Assembly (NCBI GenBank): GCA_001017865.1 | Contig: LATQ01000001.1 | Location: 1,790,018 to 1,806,292, forward strand | Direction of reading: 5' to 3' | Source of the DNA: Rhodococcus sp. IITR03 | GTDB taxonomy: Bacteria; Actinomycetota; Actinomycetes; Mycobacteriales; Mycobacteriaceae | DNA: 16,275 nucleotides | Shown here: piece by piece, positions 16,128 through 16,275 of the stretch | How positions within the stretch are numbered: position 1 is the stretch's first letter | Layout of the letters: the number at the start of each line of letters is the position of its first letter | Notes under the pieces: model-generated | Told to the model about the DNA's origin: nothing | What the model saw: only the letters and a program-made list of their open reading frames with translations | Database searches by the model: none | Made by a program: the position numbers and the translations under genes

Positions 16128-16275
16128 GTCGTCTGTACGGACGATCCTGCCTCCCGGCCCGACGACGACCCGTGCGAAGCACGGGGATCGGGCCCGTGGC
16201 CAGCGGACCCGACGCGATCGGGCCGGTGGGTATCGGGCCGGTCGCGATCGGTCCCGTCGCGAGGGGGCCCGTCCC
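16095..16275 (-). CDS. Possible C-terminus of a GPI-type pentapeptide-repeat protein, partial
   Basis: Low-confidence partial gene entering from the right edge. The minus strand across the 15-bp array reads TGPLATGPIATGPIPTGPI and onward, with high third-position GC. Further on, a different minus frame looks most protein-like (FARVVVGPGGRIVRTDDES) and stops at 16097-16095, within the mbtH terminator. Joining the two needs a +1 or -2 correction, so it is uncertain. In the uncorrected repeat frame the reading runs antisense through mbtH, which is implausible. No function can be proposed. Confidence 0.2.
   Translation of the reverse strand, partial: GRAPSRRDRSRPARYPPARSRRVRWPRARSPCFARVVVGPGGRIVRTDDESHAALSARA
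16169..16185. repeat. Perfect 7-bp hairpin with GAA loop next to the 15-bp repeats
   Basis: CCCGTGC (16169-16175) pairs with GCACGGG (16179-16185) around GAA. It directly abuts the 15-bp repeat array. It could be a termination or stability hairpin for a transcript from either strand. Confidence 0.5.
16186..16275. repeat. Six tandem 15-bp units running off the window edge
   Basis: Units start at 16186, 16201, 16216, 16231, 16246 and 16261, built around GATCGGGCCxGTxGC with some divergence (unit 2 is the least similar). The array continues to the last base, so its full extent is unknown. Read on the minus strand it encodes the five-residue repeat (A/P)TGPI; read on the plus strand it encodes IGPVA. 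Both are open, so strand and coding status are undecided. The repeat unit keeps frame, which fits a repetitive protein segment. Confidence 0.7.

Noticed and set aside
15871..16182. Minus-strand open frame of about 100 codons antisense to mbtH
   Set aside because: It lies opposite the intact, clearly recognised MbtH protein and has no family features. Only the repeat part at the right edge is worth keeping, as a low-confidence partial gene.

Overview
The window comes from a high-GC actinomycete, most likely Rhodococcus or a close mycolic-acid-containing relative. The evidence is a complete mce4-type steroid import operon, a KstR-like operator, the neighbouring convergent otsA, and an MbtH protein beside an ornithine N-hydroxylase. 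The gene order (SDR, yrbE4A-B, mce4A-F, two Mce-associated genes, then convergent otsA with a tiny gene 5' of it) matches, as I remember it, the Mycobacterium tuberculosis stretch Rv3502c back to Rv3489.

Layout. (1) 13-911: an Hsd4A-like steroid/acyl-CoA short-chain dehydrogenase, ending at a hairpin terminator. (2) 912-1380: a regulatory gap with two KstR-like boxes. One box sits inside the 17-bp spacer of a near-consensus promoter, and a perfect 12-bp palindrome overlaps the predicted transcription start. (3) 1381-11404: the mce4 operon (yrbE4A, yrbE4B, mce4A-F, two mas genes), with 4-base stop/start overlaps or short gaps between genes. Together these should form an MlaE/MlaD-type ABC lipid importer: two permeases, six Mce proteins (one a lipoprotein) and two accessory membrane proteins. 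The ATPase is expected elsewhere in the genome. (4) 13179-11415, minus strand: a 56-codon gene and otsA (trehalose-6-phosphate synthase), convergent with the mce operon. (5) 13414-14213: an alpha/beta hydrolase followed by hairpins. (6) 14368-16127: an iron-box-like site, an L-ornithine N5-monooxygenase gene and an mbtH gene (hydroxamate siderophore biosynthesis), ending at a terminator. (7) 16186-16275: six tandem 15-bp units running off the right edge.

The key caution is that almost every long gene is broken by single-base frameshifts. I count 28 sites: 27 are explained by loss of one C or G from a short C/G run, and one in mce4F is a +1 or -2 change. Restoring the missing bases gives proteins of normal length with all family motifs, and every restored gene length is divisible by three. 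I read these as sequencing or consensus errors, not pseudogenes. Coordinates below span the restored genes. I found no clearly undescribed system. The best leads are the promoter architecture at 1283-1322, a possible OtsA N-terminal extension hidden by one more lost C, the repeat array at the right edge, and the 9-residue repeat in the second Mas protein.
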